A stretch of 64,000 nt of DNA from Patellaria atrata CBS 101060 (GCA_010093705.1 MU006099.1:335482-399481), one strand, 5' to 3'; numbered from the stretch's first letter, positions 33,622 through 45,690 are shown. Made by a program: numbers and translations. Notes: a model not told the origin generated them from the letters alone.

Positions 33622-35559
33622 TTATGCCTGCGGGCCACCTTCCCTCATCAATCTATCATGACCCTTCCACAAAATGTCCACCTCCACTCCGTCATCTTTC
33701 CTTCTCCAGCCATACGCAACCTCCACCCCTTCTAATTCCATACTCTCCCTAATGTCCTTCGCGCATTTGCTATCGTTCTCACGCGGCAATTTCTCTACAA
33801 TGGGCAGCAACAACCTCGAAATCGAAAGATAACTATCATCCCTAATGAGGTCTATATCTGCGAGCACCAGCAGCGCAATGAGGGCGGATCCCTGTATACC
33901 AACGATGACGCCCATGATGATCCAGATGCGTGTCCAGTAGACCCTCACCTCGCTCGCCTGGCGAGGCACGTTGTGCTGATTCTTGAGCTCGAGACGGGGT
34001 CCATGGTCGTCGGACGCGGCGATGGCCCCGATGGAGAACCGCGAGATGAGATCCGCCATCTGCCACGTCGTGATGGTCGTGTTGGGGTTGAAGCGCGAAC
34101 CGACGTGGTAGAGGACGGCTGTGTAGTCGAAGTCTCCGGCTGGCTGGAAGCCGTTGAAAGAGATGGCTCCGGCGCCCAGACGGGCTACTGTGTTGTTCAT
34201 GTAGATCTGGCCTCGGGTGCTGTTCGTGATGCCGGAGAAGTCACTGAGAGTCGGGTTTATGTCTTTGACCTCCTCGATTGTGCTGTTGCATTGGAGGAGA
34301 GTATGCTTCGGGATGATCGTGTCGTTGAATGTTGCGGCTTGGTAAACTGTCATATTCGCGCAGCGTGGACCACATGAGGAATCATCGTCGCTTTCCCACA
34401 ACGTACCCATATACGTGACACTTCCTCCGCTCCAAGTGTTGTTTGGTAAAGCCCAATATTGGACAGTTTCGAAATTATCGGTCTACTAATGTTTAGGATT
34501 TCCTCTAATATAGATTATTGATGTGGGGCTTTTACTTACACTATACTCTACGCAGGCATACGTGCGATTGAGAAAATAACACCATACCAGGTCCCTTGTT
34601 GGAAGTTCAGCGCAGCTAGCCGTCGTCCTTACCTCCCGGTTAGACACACGACGTAGTTCGTGGAATGGTTCATCAGGACTGGAGTCTAAGAATGTGTATG
34701 CCCAGAAATCGCTGCCATTATATACATTCCTGGTAAGTACGCCGTTACTGAAGTTCGTGCCATACTCGGTCTCGTTATAGTTTTGGGACTCGACACCATA
34801 GTCATGCGCTGCTGCTGCTTGTGTACCGACTTCTTGGGAAGGGAGAACGATTGCTCGATCCATGGTCCATCTTGAGAAGTCAGCTACACTAAGGGTTCCG
34901 TCGTCATACGATGTATAGCGGGAAGATGGTTCTGACGCCCAGGTCAAGGATAAAGATGCAACCAAAACTTGTGTACCGAAAGCAAACAGAATCCAAATAA
35001 TGGATAATCCACAAATCTTAGCTGATGGTTGAGCGCCCAAATGACCCCACCGCGGCCAAGGCCACGACTTGAATATTAATTCTGTGAGCTTAGTGAGGCT
35101 TGAACTTGACAGAATGAGGTCGAATGTATCCAGATTGTACCATCCACGGCTCAAAAAAGTCCATCGAAGTAAGGAAGCATAATTCTTTAGGGATGAAGCC
35201 AAGTTGAGACCGAGGCCAAGGGTAAGTCCAGTGGTTACACCACCGAACAACCTGTTATCTGTTCTGGACAATCCAAGTTGAGATTTCCATGCCGTTGCGG
35301 TCTTAATCGCGAGAATGATACCGATGCATTGAATGAGTGTCAATAGAAATTGACCGATCGTTTTCATAAAGAACGTCACACGAGCTTTGTCTTTTAGGTA
35401 ACTCCTCTGAGATTTTCTATGTACAATTTGAGCGGACTCTAGCATTGGCGAATTCTCCGACTCTCTCTTTTCGGACGCATTGGATGTAGCATTTTTGATC
35501 GATGGCCGGGTTCGTGACCGAGATCTAGAGTCATGGACATCTCTTCCACGTCCTGACAT
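33622..35559 (-). CDS. Multi-pass membrane protein of unknown function
   Basis: Two exons, 35559-34540 and 34482-33622, with a 57-bp intron (GTAAGT...TAGTAG). The product is 626 residues. The first 60 residues are polar, Arg/Ser-rich and cytosolic in character. Membrane spans lie at about 66-90, 105-125 and 184-210, then a large loop of about 300 residues with many N-glycosylation sequons (for example NGSD, NRTY, NMTV, NNTV, NTTI) and several Cys, then a last span at about 526-548 and a basic cytosolic tail. The sequons and Cys place the loop outside the cell or in the lumen. The layout resembles lineage-specific fungal plasma-membrane proteins, but I cannot name the family. The gene is intact. 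Confidence 0.8.
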
Positions 35560-36924
35560 TTTCTTGACTTGACGGACAGGGAAGAATTAAAAAGATATGG
35601 TAGTATCTGCACTATCAGATGCCAACTATGATGAAGAAAATAGGCAAAGGCGAGGAGAAACGCTGCAAAATACACGCCCGACAAACTACATATACATATA
35701 AGAGAATGGACGGTAAGAAGGTTCAAACAGACACCTACCTTTTTGGCCCCCAAAGGATTCATGAAGGGGGTTATACTTTACAGCACCCACCAATCATCGC
35801 GACTTAGATTCTCAGATTTAAATGGGAGAATACAGGGTCGTGAGGGCGCAGCCCCCATCATGTAGAGGACGAGAGTTACCTGGGAGATCAGGCCCCCAGC
35901 CGATCAAAACGGGTGGTATCTCGCAGTGAGTGTTGCAGAGCGTTTTGCTGGTGATGATTATTCAGCAAATAATGAATGCTTACGGCCGTATGTTTCTTTA
36001 GGGAATGAGAAATGACATGCAGCTAAATGCAAAACAGTTCGACACAGTGCCCGCTACTCTTTGTTGCCTACGATCACTCATGGAGTCAAAATTCCGATCC
36101 TCGTGCTTCCCTGGGCGTAAGTTTGGGGGCCATTTTCGCGTTTTCTTCTCATGATATCTTATAGTGAGGGATTTTTCCCCTTGAAAGTTTGACTAAAGGA
36201 ACATCGTGAGGAGATAAACGCTTAAAGCTAGTAAGAATGGGTTACTGATGCGAGAGTTACCTTTTTTGAGGGCATAATGTGAAATTTCCGTGGAATTTCA
36301 AGTTGGTTCTCACAACATGACGTAGGTTAGTTAGTCTACGGCGCCCAGCCAAGAGCTCCGGTGAACGATGCGGTCGGGTATGGTGGAGTGTTTACCCGTT
36401 TACCGGGGCAAATCGTGCCGAATCGCTCCGATTATCAACCAACCACTTGGTTCAGAGATGAAGGTCGATATGGCTGTTAGTGAAATATATAAGCATAGAA
36501 GGACCGGTATTCTTGACAGGTGCAAGACATATTATCGTCAAACAAACTGTGTTAAAACGTATTCATTACTTGCTAAGCCTCACCTGCACCAGCGAAAAGC
36601 TAGCGAGGGGCGAAAAAGACAGATAAAGAAAGCCCCCAAACTCCAGCAATCGACGCCTCCCGATGCGTCTATTAATAGACTGGATATAGGAAAATTATTT
36701 TCCTTGGTCCCTGAAACCTACTGAGACTTAAAAGGTCGCTCGATGTCGTCGCCGTTGATTTCAGCCTTGTGAATATTATTCAGTGCGGCAGAGCGCTGCT
36801 CTATTGAGCCTAAGGGATGCACCCCACAAGAGTAAAACCGTAACTCCATAGCCAAATCTGAAGCATTCGTTAGCAATCAGAACTTGCATTCGAGACCAGA
36901 TACTAACTTACCTCATTAAGAATA
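35560..36924. other. AT-rich spacer
   Basis: About 1.4 kb. A plus-strand frame of 118 codons (36368-36724) is present but shows no domain or plausible splice context; not called. The right end may hold a spliced 3' UTR of the small gene that follows: GTAAGT at about 36912 and TTCAG near 36860 on the minus strand. Confidence 0.35.
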
Positions 36925-37222
36925 CTAAATGGTGCCAACTTTCCCGTTGAGGTAAGCCTTTGCTAATAACGGCCACCCCAGGAAGAGAGTAATGCATGGG
37001 ACGAACCTATTACCATCCTGATTAGCTATAGTTCTTCTAAAAGAATAGAAAGAAGTAGGTGTTTACTCACATAGTTGCCGATCTGCCCAAATGATTTGCC
37101 ACATCTCTGGTCCTGAAACTGTGGATAGGGGTTGTGGTCGGGTATCTCCCGTACGGATGCGGTTCCTTCAAGTACATGCGAGCGGAGCGGAAGAATGCAC
37201 GAACTGGTGTTGGGGAAGGCAT
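36925..37222 (-). CDS. Small single-span protein, probably mitochondrial
   Basis: Two exons, 37222-37071 and 37006-36925, with a 64-bp intron (GTGAGT...TAATAG) splitting a Met codon. The product is 77 residues. It begins MPSPTPVRAFFRSARMYLKE, which is basic, without acidic residues until Glu20 and amphipathic, like a mitochondrial presequence or matrix-facing helix. A YGRYPTTTPI segment follows, then a single hydrophobic span (FVPCITLFLGWPLLA). The canonical splice sites, phase and sensible termini make a real gene likely although each exon is short. It resembles small accessory subunits of inner-membrane complexes in general design; I cannot name a specific one. Confidence 0.65.
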
Positions 37223-38332
37223 TTTTTGTTTTGATTACAATGTAACCGGATTGAGTAGCTGATTGGGTTGTAGAGGAGAGATGTAACAGCGAGTATGTTA
37301 CAAAGAGAGGAGATTGATGTAGAGTATAGACTGATGGTTGAGAGGAGAGTTGCAAGTGCTGTTACAGATGTACTTATCTGAAGCTGCTGATTGGATGCTT
37401 TGAGATGCTGTGAAAAGGAGTACCTACTGCAATGTGCGACTTTCGTCTTATATACAAACCGCAGCAGTTTTGATAATGGCTCCTGAATAGGGTTATGGTG
37501 AAACGAAGACATCTCCGCTATTGATCGTCGCGAAAGGGCCCGAACATCTCAGCCCAATTATCAGGAGATGTATAGACATGACCAGCGGGAGAAATCATGG
37601 TAAAGTAGAAATTTACGAGCATGGTGTGAGATGTTGTTGAAACTCTGACGGAGCGAAAGCGTGGGAAGAGCGTGGTGTGATACAAAAAGCAGAAAAGGTC
37701 CGTGCGCACGATCGGGACCGGTCTAGCGTAAAACAGGCGGACCTCCCTAACTTTTTTCATACAAAGTATAGCATCCGCTCACTCCACCAAAAACTTCTAG
37801 AATGTCAAAAGTATGATTGCACTTCAGGTTGTCATTCAGTACTGTAGCCTGGAAGTACGTGCTATACGCGAGCAACAGATAGCACTCACTACTCCATAGT
37901 TCGAACAATCAGACTTCTTTTACAATCTACTGGACAAAGTAGCATTACTCCTTTTATCATCTCTTTAATGTCATTCCTGACTTATTTGCGACAACTGGCA
38001 AGAAGGCGTTTTCCAATGCGATGTACGATTACCGTATTATATAGTACAACTGTCAAATCCCATAGAAGTCGATTGTGGAGTACACTTTTGTAACAAATAC
38101 AAAAACCCTAAAATGCCTACAAAGGCTCAAAATAGCAACGAAACAAAAAATCCCCTTTCTTGTCTTCCCCATTGTTAAAGTTACTATTTTCATACTTGAT
38201 CTTTATGTCGCTTCTAAGGTACACATCGCAATATCATGAGCTGTATAAGATATAGGACCACCCGTTCGAAGCTACCTAAGACAGATCAGAAAACTCCACC
38301 TCAAAGATTAACGATACTCCACCTCAGCAACA
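37223..38332. other. Spacer upstream of the small secreted-protein gene
   Basis: About 1.1 kb. It holds the promoter of the 77-residue gene on the minus strand and that of the secreted-protein gene on the plus strand. No other gene supported. Confidence 0.4.
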
Positions 38333-38719
38333 ATGCGGTCCATTATCTCAATCTCCCTTATCTCCCTCCTCAGCTTGGTATTAGCGATGCCGTCAGACCT
38401 CCAATCCAGGGTTAACAGCAAAGCGGAGTTTGGCTCAAGATGGAACGATGCAGACAAATTCTGGCTCTGCGAAAGTAGAAACTTTGACAACTGCGTCTAC
38501 TATAACTTCAACGACAGCGTCTGTATGTCGCTCGGTAACAATCCTCTTAAGCGATTGTCCGTTAAGAGTCCTCCTGGACGCCGATGCTATATCTATTCCT
38601 CCACCGACTGTACACAGCAAGGAATGAACGTGGGTCTAAGGAGCCCGGATCTTAGTGCGGTTGTAATGCCAACGCCGTTGTCGCCTAGCAATATCCGCGC
38701 CTTCATGTGCTTTGTATAG
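38333..38719 (+). CDS. Small secreted six-cysteine protein
   Basis: A single exon of 128 residues. Residues 1-18 (MRSIISISLISLLSLVLA) form a clear signal peptide with a cleavage-compatible Ala. The mature part has six Cys (46, 54, 64, 85, 93, 126), an even number as expected for disulfides. The C-terminal half shows the pattern CxxYxSTDC ... RAFMC, reminiscent of small fungal secreted proteins with a beta/gamma-crystallin-like layout; this is an analogy, not an identification. No transmembrane segment or GPI signal. It stands isolated at the edge of a gene-poor stretch, a common setting for candidate effectors, but no function can be claimed. Confidence 0.75.
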   Translation: MRSIISISLISLLSLVLAMPSDLQSRVNSKAEFGSRWNDADKFWLCESRNFDNCVYYNFNDSVCMSLGNNPLKRLSVKSPPGRRCYIYSSTDCTQQGMNVGLRSPDLSAVVMPTPLSPSNIRAFMCFV

Positions 38720-41700
38720 TGGACTTTTCTATGTCAAAATACTTGAAGGAGTCATTTCTATCCTGATAGATGTATAACACCACCCAGCAAGTTACCTTAA
38801 TTTTTTTAATCAATTTTGAACCATTACAATCTCTTGCCTACTGAAAGTAAAATATGAAGGTACGCGTCTTCTTAGTCCTCGCGTGATTCAGAACTGTGCT
38901 GGTTTGTCACCATTTATCCTAAGACCTCTCAAACGTACACGTTGATTAACGGCTCGGACCGATCAAACCGATATTTATTTCTAGCATAATGCTGGATATT
39001 ATTTCCTAGTGTATATACGGCACATTCTCATAGTAACCAAGAATGCCCCCGCACAACCCAAATGATAGACAAGTAGACCGATAATATCCCTTTGTTACCT
39101 AGCTCGCTATTATTAGATATCCTGCCGGTCATACTTTCTTTGTCCTCACATTCGTTTCTACCTTGGCTGTTCATTATTGAGTTCTACTCTGTTGGAACTG
39201 AACTCCTGTACTCCGTATAAAGATCTCTTCTTCAATTCAATCCCCAACTCCCAATTCCCCCGGCGTTGTTCTTTCCTCGGATAAACCGTATTCAAATATA
39301 TCATTTCCAATCTGTTGGGTCCAGGATGGTGAGCTCTTTACTCATCATCCGGAATTCCTTCAAGGGATTAGGAAGAGAACACTTGATGGTAGAGCGAGAG
39401 CAATGATGGTAACCACCATACCTCTCCAATGATGAGAGATAGCAGCCGCAACTAGCAATGAAGTTCGTCGAGGCGCCGGAATTTTATCTCAACGCCCTAC
39501 CGGAATTCTATCTTAACGCCCTGCTGGGATCCCTCTCCACCAATATCCCAACATTTCCCTCTTTCTAAAGCTCCAATTGACTGGACATCTGTTTCATAAC
39601 GCTAGGTCCTCTCGCTCGAAGTCTTGGAGCGAAATTTGTTATCCAGCAACCGGTTGATCTCGTCGCATGGAGAAGGGAGAGTGAGGGCGATAGGGAGAAG
39701 ATTATTTGTATTCCTAGGGATAGGTGTCACGGATGTTTCCCGCTGTGCTATGGCTGGCTGAGCCGTTAGTGTGACGTAATAACTCACTGTTGTCTTATGA
39801 CATGGAAATGAGTCTTGGGCCTATGACGTCTCCGGAAGTCGGTTCTTGAGGGGTATATCTGCCCGCTATTGCTGCTGCTATCAGTTTGAACCAGTCTTCA
39901 GAGCAGGAGGTCTAGCTGGACTGGATCCGAAAGCTAGAGAATAAGAATTGGTGGGAAGTCTGTGGGTACCGCTACAACGGGTAAGCGATCTAAAGTCAAG
40001 GTAGTTAGGTGGTGTTAGGCTGATGGTGGCGAGTATCATCACATCCTTCTCATCATAAACATATCAAAACCTCAGCATATTTCTTGCCGAAAATCCTCAT
40101 CAATGTTTTTGGGATAGTTCTCCCTTTACGGCCTCGCTAATCTCCCATTTCCCAAAATACATCTTGTACCAGTTTTCGAAAATCCCCCAGAAGAGCATGC
40201 ATAGAGTACTCATCTCTTTTTGAGCGAATGAGTCATGACTAATAAACGCTTTTCATACCGATCTTGATCATGCTATGGTGAAAGAAGTTGGGGGGAGGCA
40301 GAGAGATTCTTATACCCCTGAGAATAGGGGTCACGGGGAACCTTCTGCAGGGGGTTCTGAATCTTGGTATGCATGTGATTACTGTGCTGTTCTCGTGTTT
40401 ATCTCGATTCCATTGTACAGTACTGTGATTATTTGTGGGCTAGGGTATAAATACTTCTCCCCGACGTCAAATCCTCCACTTCCCTACAAGCAGTTCTTCA
40501 GAAGAACTTCTGCTATGTACAGCAAAAAAGATGTTGAGCAACTTTGAATTGGGTGCTGCTCACAACATATAACGACAAACATTATGTCCTCGTGGTGGCT
40601 TTGAGGAAGTTCTTTGTATGGAGGGGGAAGTCAAAGACTTAAACTCATTCTAGCAGCTGGCGGTGATGGTGATAATCGCTGACATCTCTTGATAAGTAGC
40701 ATCACCACAACCTATCTTAGGGAGGTGCTTCATGAATAAGATATCGAAAGTTTACTGTTACTGAGTTTCTCTGTCTCGCCTCTCACCTTACCAATGTCTC
40801 GTATGTATCCCACTCTTTCTGCTTTCGATAAGCGCAAACGAAGCAATATCTTTCTCCGCAAAGTATCATTCATCACCACAATCGGAGGCTAGCTTTTCAG
40901 TATGAAAATCTGCTCACTGCAGACCTGGTTGTAGAGTGAGGATGATATATATATACTAGAAGATTGAGTAAGAGGGGTTCCTGATGTCAGCTGCTCTCTC
41001 CTGCGTGACATAGGGTCTAAAGCGGTCAGATCTATGCTCGAGTCTTCGAGAGGTCTGGATATAAACCCTCCCATCTATGGTCCGTTCTCAGAATCGTTTC
41101 TGTCTCTGACAGTGCAACATTTGGGAAGCCAACTATCTGGTAATGCAGAATTGACCAATCATTGCGTTGGGCAGTTCTGGCCGTCAAGAATTGTGGATCA
41201 AGTTAAGATATAGGGAGATCGCCACGGAGGAAGAAAATTGACTAATTTAACCTTAAATGATGCTGATTATTACTGAGCATCTGGTTTGATTAGTATAATC
41301 GCAGTAATGTATATATCTCTCGAACCTTTGCGGGTCCGCAGTCAAACGAGGGAATACGCCACGTCCAACAGAACACCAACCCCATTCCACAGATGTCATT
41401 TTACGTGACAGAATCAAATTGTTGGCAGGAGCTATAGGCCTTGTGTGAACTCTTTTGAGCTCCTATGTGTCGAAGACAAGAAATTAATGAGGAGAGAAGA
41501 CTTTCTTATATAGCACTCTCGTTAGCATAAGGCGGTAGTGAGTCAAGATGTTGGAGTTCATGATACTGACGAATGACACTGACATGACGAGAAATATTCT
41601 ATGAGTTAATACTCACTTGTTTAATGTAAGACCGTTACCCGTTAGCACGAGACCGGCTTCCGTGAGTATAGGTCTATAAATCCTTCTCTTACCATCATCT

Positions 41701-41947
41701 TTTTTGATACTCAACATGAGGGAAAAGAATGCTTCTAAACTTACTAGATCGCCACGAACAAGGTATTATTTCGTGTGCCAGGACATAAAGACAGCAGACA
41801 ATGAGATATTGTTTTGCTTGTTCTCTTCCTTGTGGGACTTCCCTTCAATTCTTGTCCCCGTTGAACACAAAATTTGAAGCTCAAAAGGTCACACGAGATG
41901 CACAGGCATCATTACAAACCCATAACCATTGACATCAGAACCCTCTA
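38720..41947. other. Gene-poor stretch, left part
   Basis: About 3.2 kb with no supported gene. A 90-codon frame at 40275-40547 and a TATAAATA at 40447 may be relics. A short duplicated phrase (CCGGAATTYTATCT, CTCAACGCCCT) occurs at 39475-39520. Confidence 0.35.
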
Positions 41948-42269
41948 ATGAGATCCACCATCATAGATACAGCCAATACTCTTAACTTGATGGCGGGTTT
42001 CTTAACTTCGGCAATCTCGAATCGGAACACAAAGAAAGAACCCCACCCAATAATCTATGAGGTGCCACGCGTTCCCGGACTTTCAGCCTCGACAATCTCT
42101 CTCTGCTTCTCCGCTTCCCCAAGTTCTTGGATTGCGAACTGAAGAGGGAAGCATAAGGAAAGATGGGGCTGAAGATATAGAGAGGAATGCTTCGTCACTA
42201 GGGTCACTTGATTCTGAAAGAGACTGTGTTCGTCATGGAAAGGCTGTAGGGGTAGACCGTATGACATGA
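41948..42269 (+). pseudogene. Possible decayed small-protein gene copy
   Basis: A frame starting ATGAGATCCACCATCATAG (MRSTIID) has a start region like other copies in this stretch, and an overlapping frame ends ...RHGKAVGVDRMT. The phrase ATGGAAAGGC matches the start of the conserved block at 45636. Weak, listed because it fits the series to the right. Confidence 0.25.
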
Positions 42270-42511
42270 GTGTAGAAGCAGCCGTAATGGGGTACATGCG
42301 ATCTCACCGCCCTCCAGGATTCTCATAGCATATATTGAGATACAAATGAGAACAGTAGGGAAGTGGATCTGGCCATCTGCCTTCTTGAACTAAGAACTAG
42401 ATGTATCATTTTCCTTTCTGGAATTGTTAGACTGTGGGTCTGCAAAAGAAAGCTTAACGGAAGCGAAGATAACCATGTTGGGGGAGAGGGTTTATTATTT
42501 GGACTTAATGA

Positions 42512-42778
42512 AAGAAATGCGGCCGATGTGCGCACCAGCATCATGGATTACGGATTACAGGTGATGCTTCATATCAAACCCAGAAGAAGCGTATCATCGT
42601 TAATGCCCATGGTTTCCCAATTACAATAGCGGACTTTCTCCAGTCCTTTGACAGCTCTTTGCATTGTATGATAAAGCTTGGACAAGGAAAGAGCCACGAA
42701 TATAGACAGATATGGTTCTGGATGGTGGAGCCCAATTTCCATTTGCGCCATTTATTCATTCCTTGGACTGTGATTTGA
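42512..42778 (+). pseudogene. Decayed copy of the WxWMVEP small-protein family
   Basis: An open frame of 89 codons without an N-terminal ATG. Near its end it reads HEYRQIWFWMVEPNF. The underlying DNA (42690-42735) aligns with 45636-45685: GGAAAG, CACGAA, then TGGWTYTGGATG and GTRGARCCC, with small indels. The shared block at nucleotide and protein level argues for common descent rather than chance. The N-terminal part is missing or out of frame. Confidence 0.45.
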
Positions 42779-43622
42779 TGAAGAGAGTGGGGAGAAGAAG
42801 GAACAGAGAGCCTAGATATGGAAAAGAATTCTCAGTCAATTGCCCCTGTGGAAGCCCCGCCACCTTAGACACGGGTCACGTGGGCGTAGCAGGGTACCCA
42901 CGTGGCACCGACTTCCGAAAAAGGCAATCTCGCGTGGCAAATATCGTCTAACGTCTACGAGAAAAATAATAAAGAACAATGCTCCATTTTTGAGTATATA
43001 AAAAATAATGATTTTCGACTTCGAAACACTCCTCCGGCTACTGTGTTAGGCAATGATGCTACTCTAGCTTATATCAATGCTAATCCCGCCTTTCTACAAG
43101 TGATTTTACAGTCTGTGTGAAAGAGTCACTCCAACTACCGCTTTGGGAATGATGTTTACCATTTCCGTGATATTGTAAATACGCGCGTGCAAAGAGGGTT
43201 AGCAGGAGCGAGTCATAGGAGATGTCACAAGGGATAATAGATAGGCAGCCGTACAGTACACAGAGGTGATGAGCGGGCATGAGATGGTGGATGAGGTCAC
43301 GCAACTGCATCTGTAGCTCATGACCGCGGTGCTTTAAAATTTAAAAGACACCTCCGTCTTAAAACAAACTCACAAAAAAATCCATTCAAGTTCGCTAAAA
43401 TAGAGAGAGAAAAGTCTCATTTGGTTTCTGTTGATTTTGAGTGAATTAATTGTGCTTTTGTCAATTTCAATCATCCTTCCCACACCCAACTCTTTCCCCG
43501 GCACAGAAGGAAGTCATAGTTGGTCCAGTTTTCCTCAGCCATCCGAGTGATAAAAATCACCACTGTTCCTTTAAGCTGCTGATAATTACCAGTGATCCAT
43601 TCACTATCATCGACACCAGAAA

Positions 43623-43790
43623 ATGAATTCTATCACAATACCCCTATTCTTCTCATTCCTTCTTAACCCCTATCTCCTTACCAAGTCTAGTATCCCAAGC
43701 TCCCTCCAAGCGCAATTCGAGGACTGTGTAGTTAAGAGTACGAATCGTACTTGTAATTGTATTGCGCCAGCCACGCAATATCTCTATTAG
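43623..43790 (+). CDS. Short secreted peptide, 55 residues
   Basis: ATG at 43623 opens MNSITIPLFFSFLLNPYLL, a plausible signal peptide. A short mature part follows with three Cys (DCVVKSTNRTCNC) and one sequon, and a stop at 43788-43790. The 11-bp inverted repeat TACGAATCGTA inside the TNRT codons also occurs in the related copy at 45227-45240. It may be a full small gene or the truncated 5' half of the larger family product seen at 45199-45402. An odd Cys number and the early stop favour truncation. Confidence 0.4.
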   Translation: MNSITIPLFFSFLLNPYLLTKSSIPSSLQAQFEDCVVKSTNRTCNCIAPATQYLY

Positions 43791-44444
43791 GTACACCTCA
43801 GAACAATTGTCTGTTGGGTAGTGGGTACGCCCCCGAATCAGTGAGGCCCAACGCGGTACCCATCATTATCTAGGAACGGAGGAGACAATGTGTCTCTGTG
43901 TCCTTATAGAACGTCCTAAAACCTAATCGCTCACTGGTCCCCCCTTTCCGCTGTTGCGGCTGGAACACTTTGCGATAGAATTAAGGAATAAAGGAACTTG
44001 AGCGCGAGGAGGGCTCAAATAGAAGAGAAAGAGGTCCAGAAAGCTAGACTAAAGAATTGGTGATACGTGTGAGTAGTAAGAATGACTGAGCTATCAGCAG
44101 ACAGAACAAGGTAAGGGGCTGCTATCGGACTTATGATCTCAGAGGGGGAGGTATATAAGAACCACTTCTTTTCAAGAATTGCTGCGTATATCCTATCAGC
44201 TCGGGAGTTTTGGTTACTCGAAAGCTTGCATTGTTTGCGGGTGAACATTGTGCATGTAACCTACACGATTCTTGATTTCGTACACAAGAATCATCAAAAT
44301 GAACGCAATTTCCGCTCCTGGAGCAAGGCACAGCAGTAACTTGCCCATCCGTAATTACTAGCTATGAAATAACGACAGCCTTCATCATAACTTCGAATTG
44401 CTGACAAGTACTAGCAAATCGATATCTCTCATTATTCTCAGAAG

Positions 44445-44607
44445 ATGAATATCATCACCATTACTACCGTCCTACCTGTCCGTATTACATCCAGACTCTT
44501 CTAGACTTCCCTCCGTCGCTGAGAATACCTCCCAAAAGTCTTCCAGAAACCAATCGGTCCCATTTCCACCACTTGCTGGAACAAAGCAGACAATATCGAT
44601 TGCATGA
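44445..44607 (+). pseudogene. Decayed copy of the small secreted-protein family
   Basis: ATGAATATCATCACCATTAC at 44445 resembles the starts at 43623 and 45095. A second frame (44494-44607) after a CCAG acceptor-like site reads DSSRLPSVAENTSQKSSRN, which lines up with DSTRYIEIASDTNRTEAAR in the 45.2-kb copy. It stops early at TGA 44605-44607. A TATATAAG box lies about 290 bp upstream (44153). On the opposite strand, 44726-44472 also forms an open 84-codon frame. Confidence 0.4.
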
Positions 44608-45094
44608 TTAAAGCTGCCGGGACACAATTGAAACCGGAGCCTTAGTTTGACTGCCCGAACCTTCATTTGTGGATATAGAAAAAGGAAGAGCAAGAAAGGA
44701 ACTAAATACTTCGGAAATAACGTCATACCGCTACTCTGATGTTTAGTGATGCACCTCCAACTTGAGTCGTGTGAGCTTTTGTCAAGATGATTAGGTGATC
44801 AACAGGCCGTGAAGGAGGTTAGGAGCCCAGAAACGGACCCCTGGTTTTGGGGAAGGTATATAAAACACACTTTTTCCCCACAGCAGTCTTTAGGTCCTGC
44901 TAACTGCAATTCGGATAGTCCGAAACGCTGGGTGAGACTTTAGAAAGTATCTTGACATCGTCTTCGGGGTGCGGCAAACATCAGGAAGCACAATGATTCG
45001 CGGTTTCCTTTACCAACTTAAACAATATTTCCACCTCTGCCCCTCTATCTCAAATAACTGTAAAAGTACTTATCGCCGCACCTCAAAGGTGCAA

Positions 45095-45402
45095 ATGAAC
45101 ATCATCACTAGAGGGCGCCCTTCAACACCCCTTATTCTTCCCCACCCCCCTTAACCTTCCTCCCACTCTCTTAGAGATACTGAAAATACACTCCCCAGGA
45201 TTCCACCAGGTATATTGAAATAGCCTCTGATACGAATCGTACAGAAGCAGCCAGAGTGGAGAGGACAATAACAGGGTTTCCGTGCTCAACCCCAATCGTG
45301 CGTACCATCCGTTTCTTCAGCCTCTTCTACAGCCCTACGGACTGGATCGATCTTTTTGAGTTCGTGAAACAAGAAGCAGGAAAGAGTTTAAATACCTATT
45401 AG
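45095..45402 (+). pseudogene. Best-preserved copy of the small secreted-protein family, N-terminus damaged
   Basis: ATGAACATCATCAC at 45095 runs for only 19 codons. After a CCCCAG acceptor-like site, 45199-45402 is open for 67 codons in the frame DSTRYIEIASDTNRTEAAR ... CSTPIVRTIRFFSLF ... SPTDWIDLFEFVKQEAGKS. The short first exon, acceptor and second exon suggest a two-exon gene whose donor or signal peptide has decayed. A TATATAAAAC box is about 235 bp upstream (44858). Related segments are seen at 44494-44607, 45475-45690 and 46713-46982. Confidence 0.4.
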
Positions 45403-45474
45403 AGAGAGCCAGACCGCTACTTTGACGTACTGGTGCTGCACGTTACGTCGTGTGAGCTGCGTAGTTGTGAGTCC

Positions 45475-45690
45475 ATGATCGGTGACGGAGGTGATGTCCG
45501 GGCTGTGTATTGGACATTTGGACTCATGATCACTGGGGGGAGATATAGGGACTCCCTTTCCAGAGTGTCCGATTACTTCTCCTCAACTGGAATTGAATTG
45601 TCTGCAACTCGCAGCAAGTTCAAGAGAATTCGCAACTATGGAAAGGCACGAACCGATTGGCTTTGGATGATGGTAGAACCCCATTTGTGA
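45475..45690 (+). pseudogene. Further copy with the TDWLWMMVEP end
   Basis: From the ATG at 45475 (MIGDGGDVRAVYW) the frame is open for 71 residues and ends KARTDWLWMMVEPHL. The TDW block matches SPTDWIDLFEF of the copy just upstream and WFWMVEPNF at 42.7 kb. The sequence just 5' of the ATG (TTTGACGTACTGG...GTCGTGTGAGCTG) also recurs near 44735 and 47113. No signal peptide is visible, so the 5' part is lost or misassigned. Confidence 0.35.

Noticed and set aside
36368-36724. 118-codon plus-strand frame
   Set aside because: No domain, signal or splice support; AT-rich spacer context.
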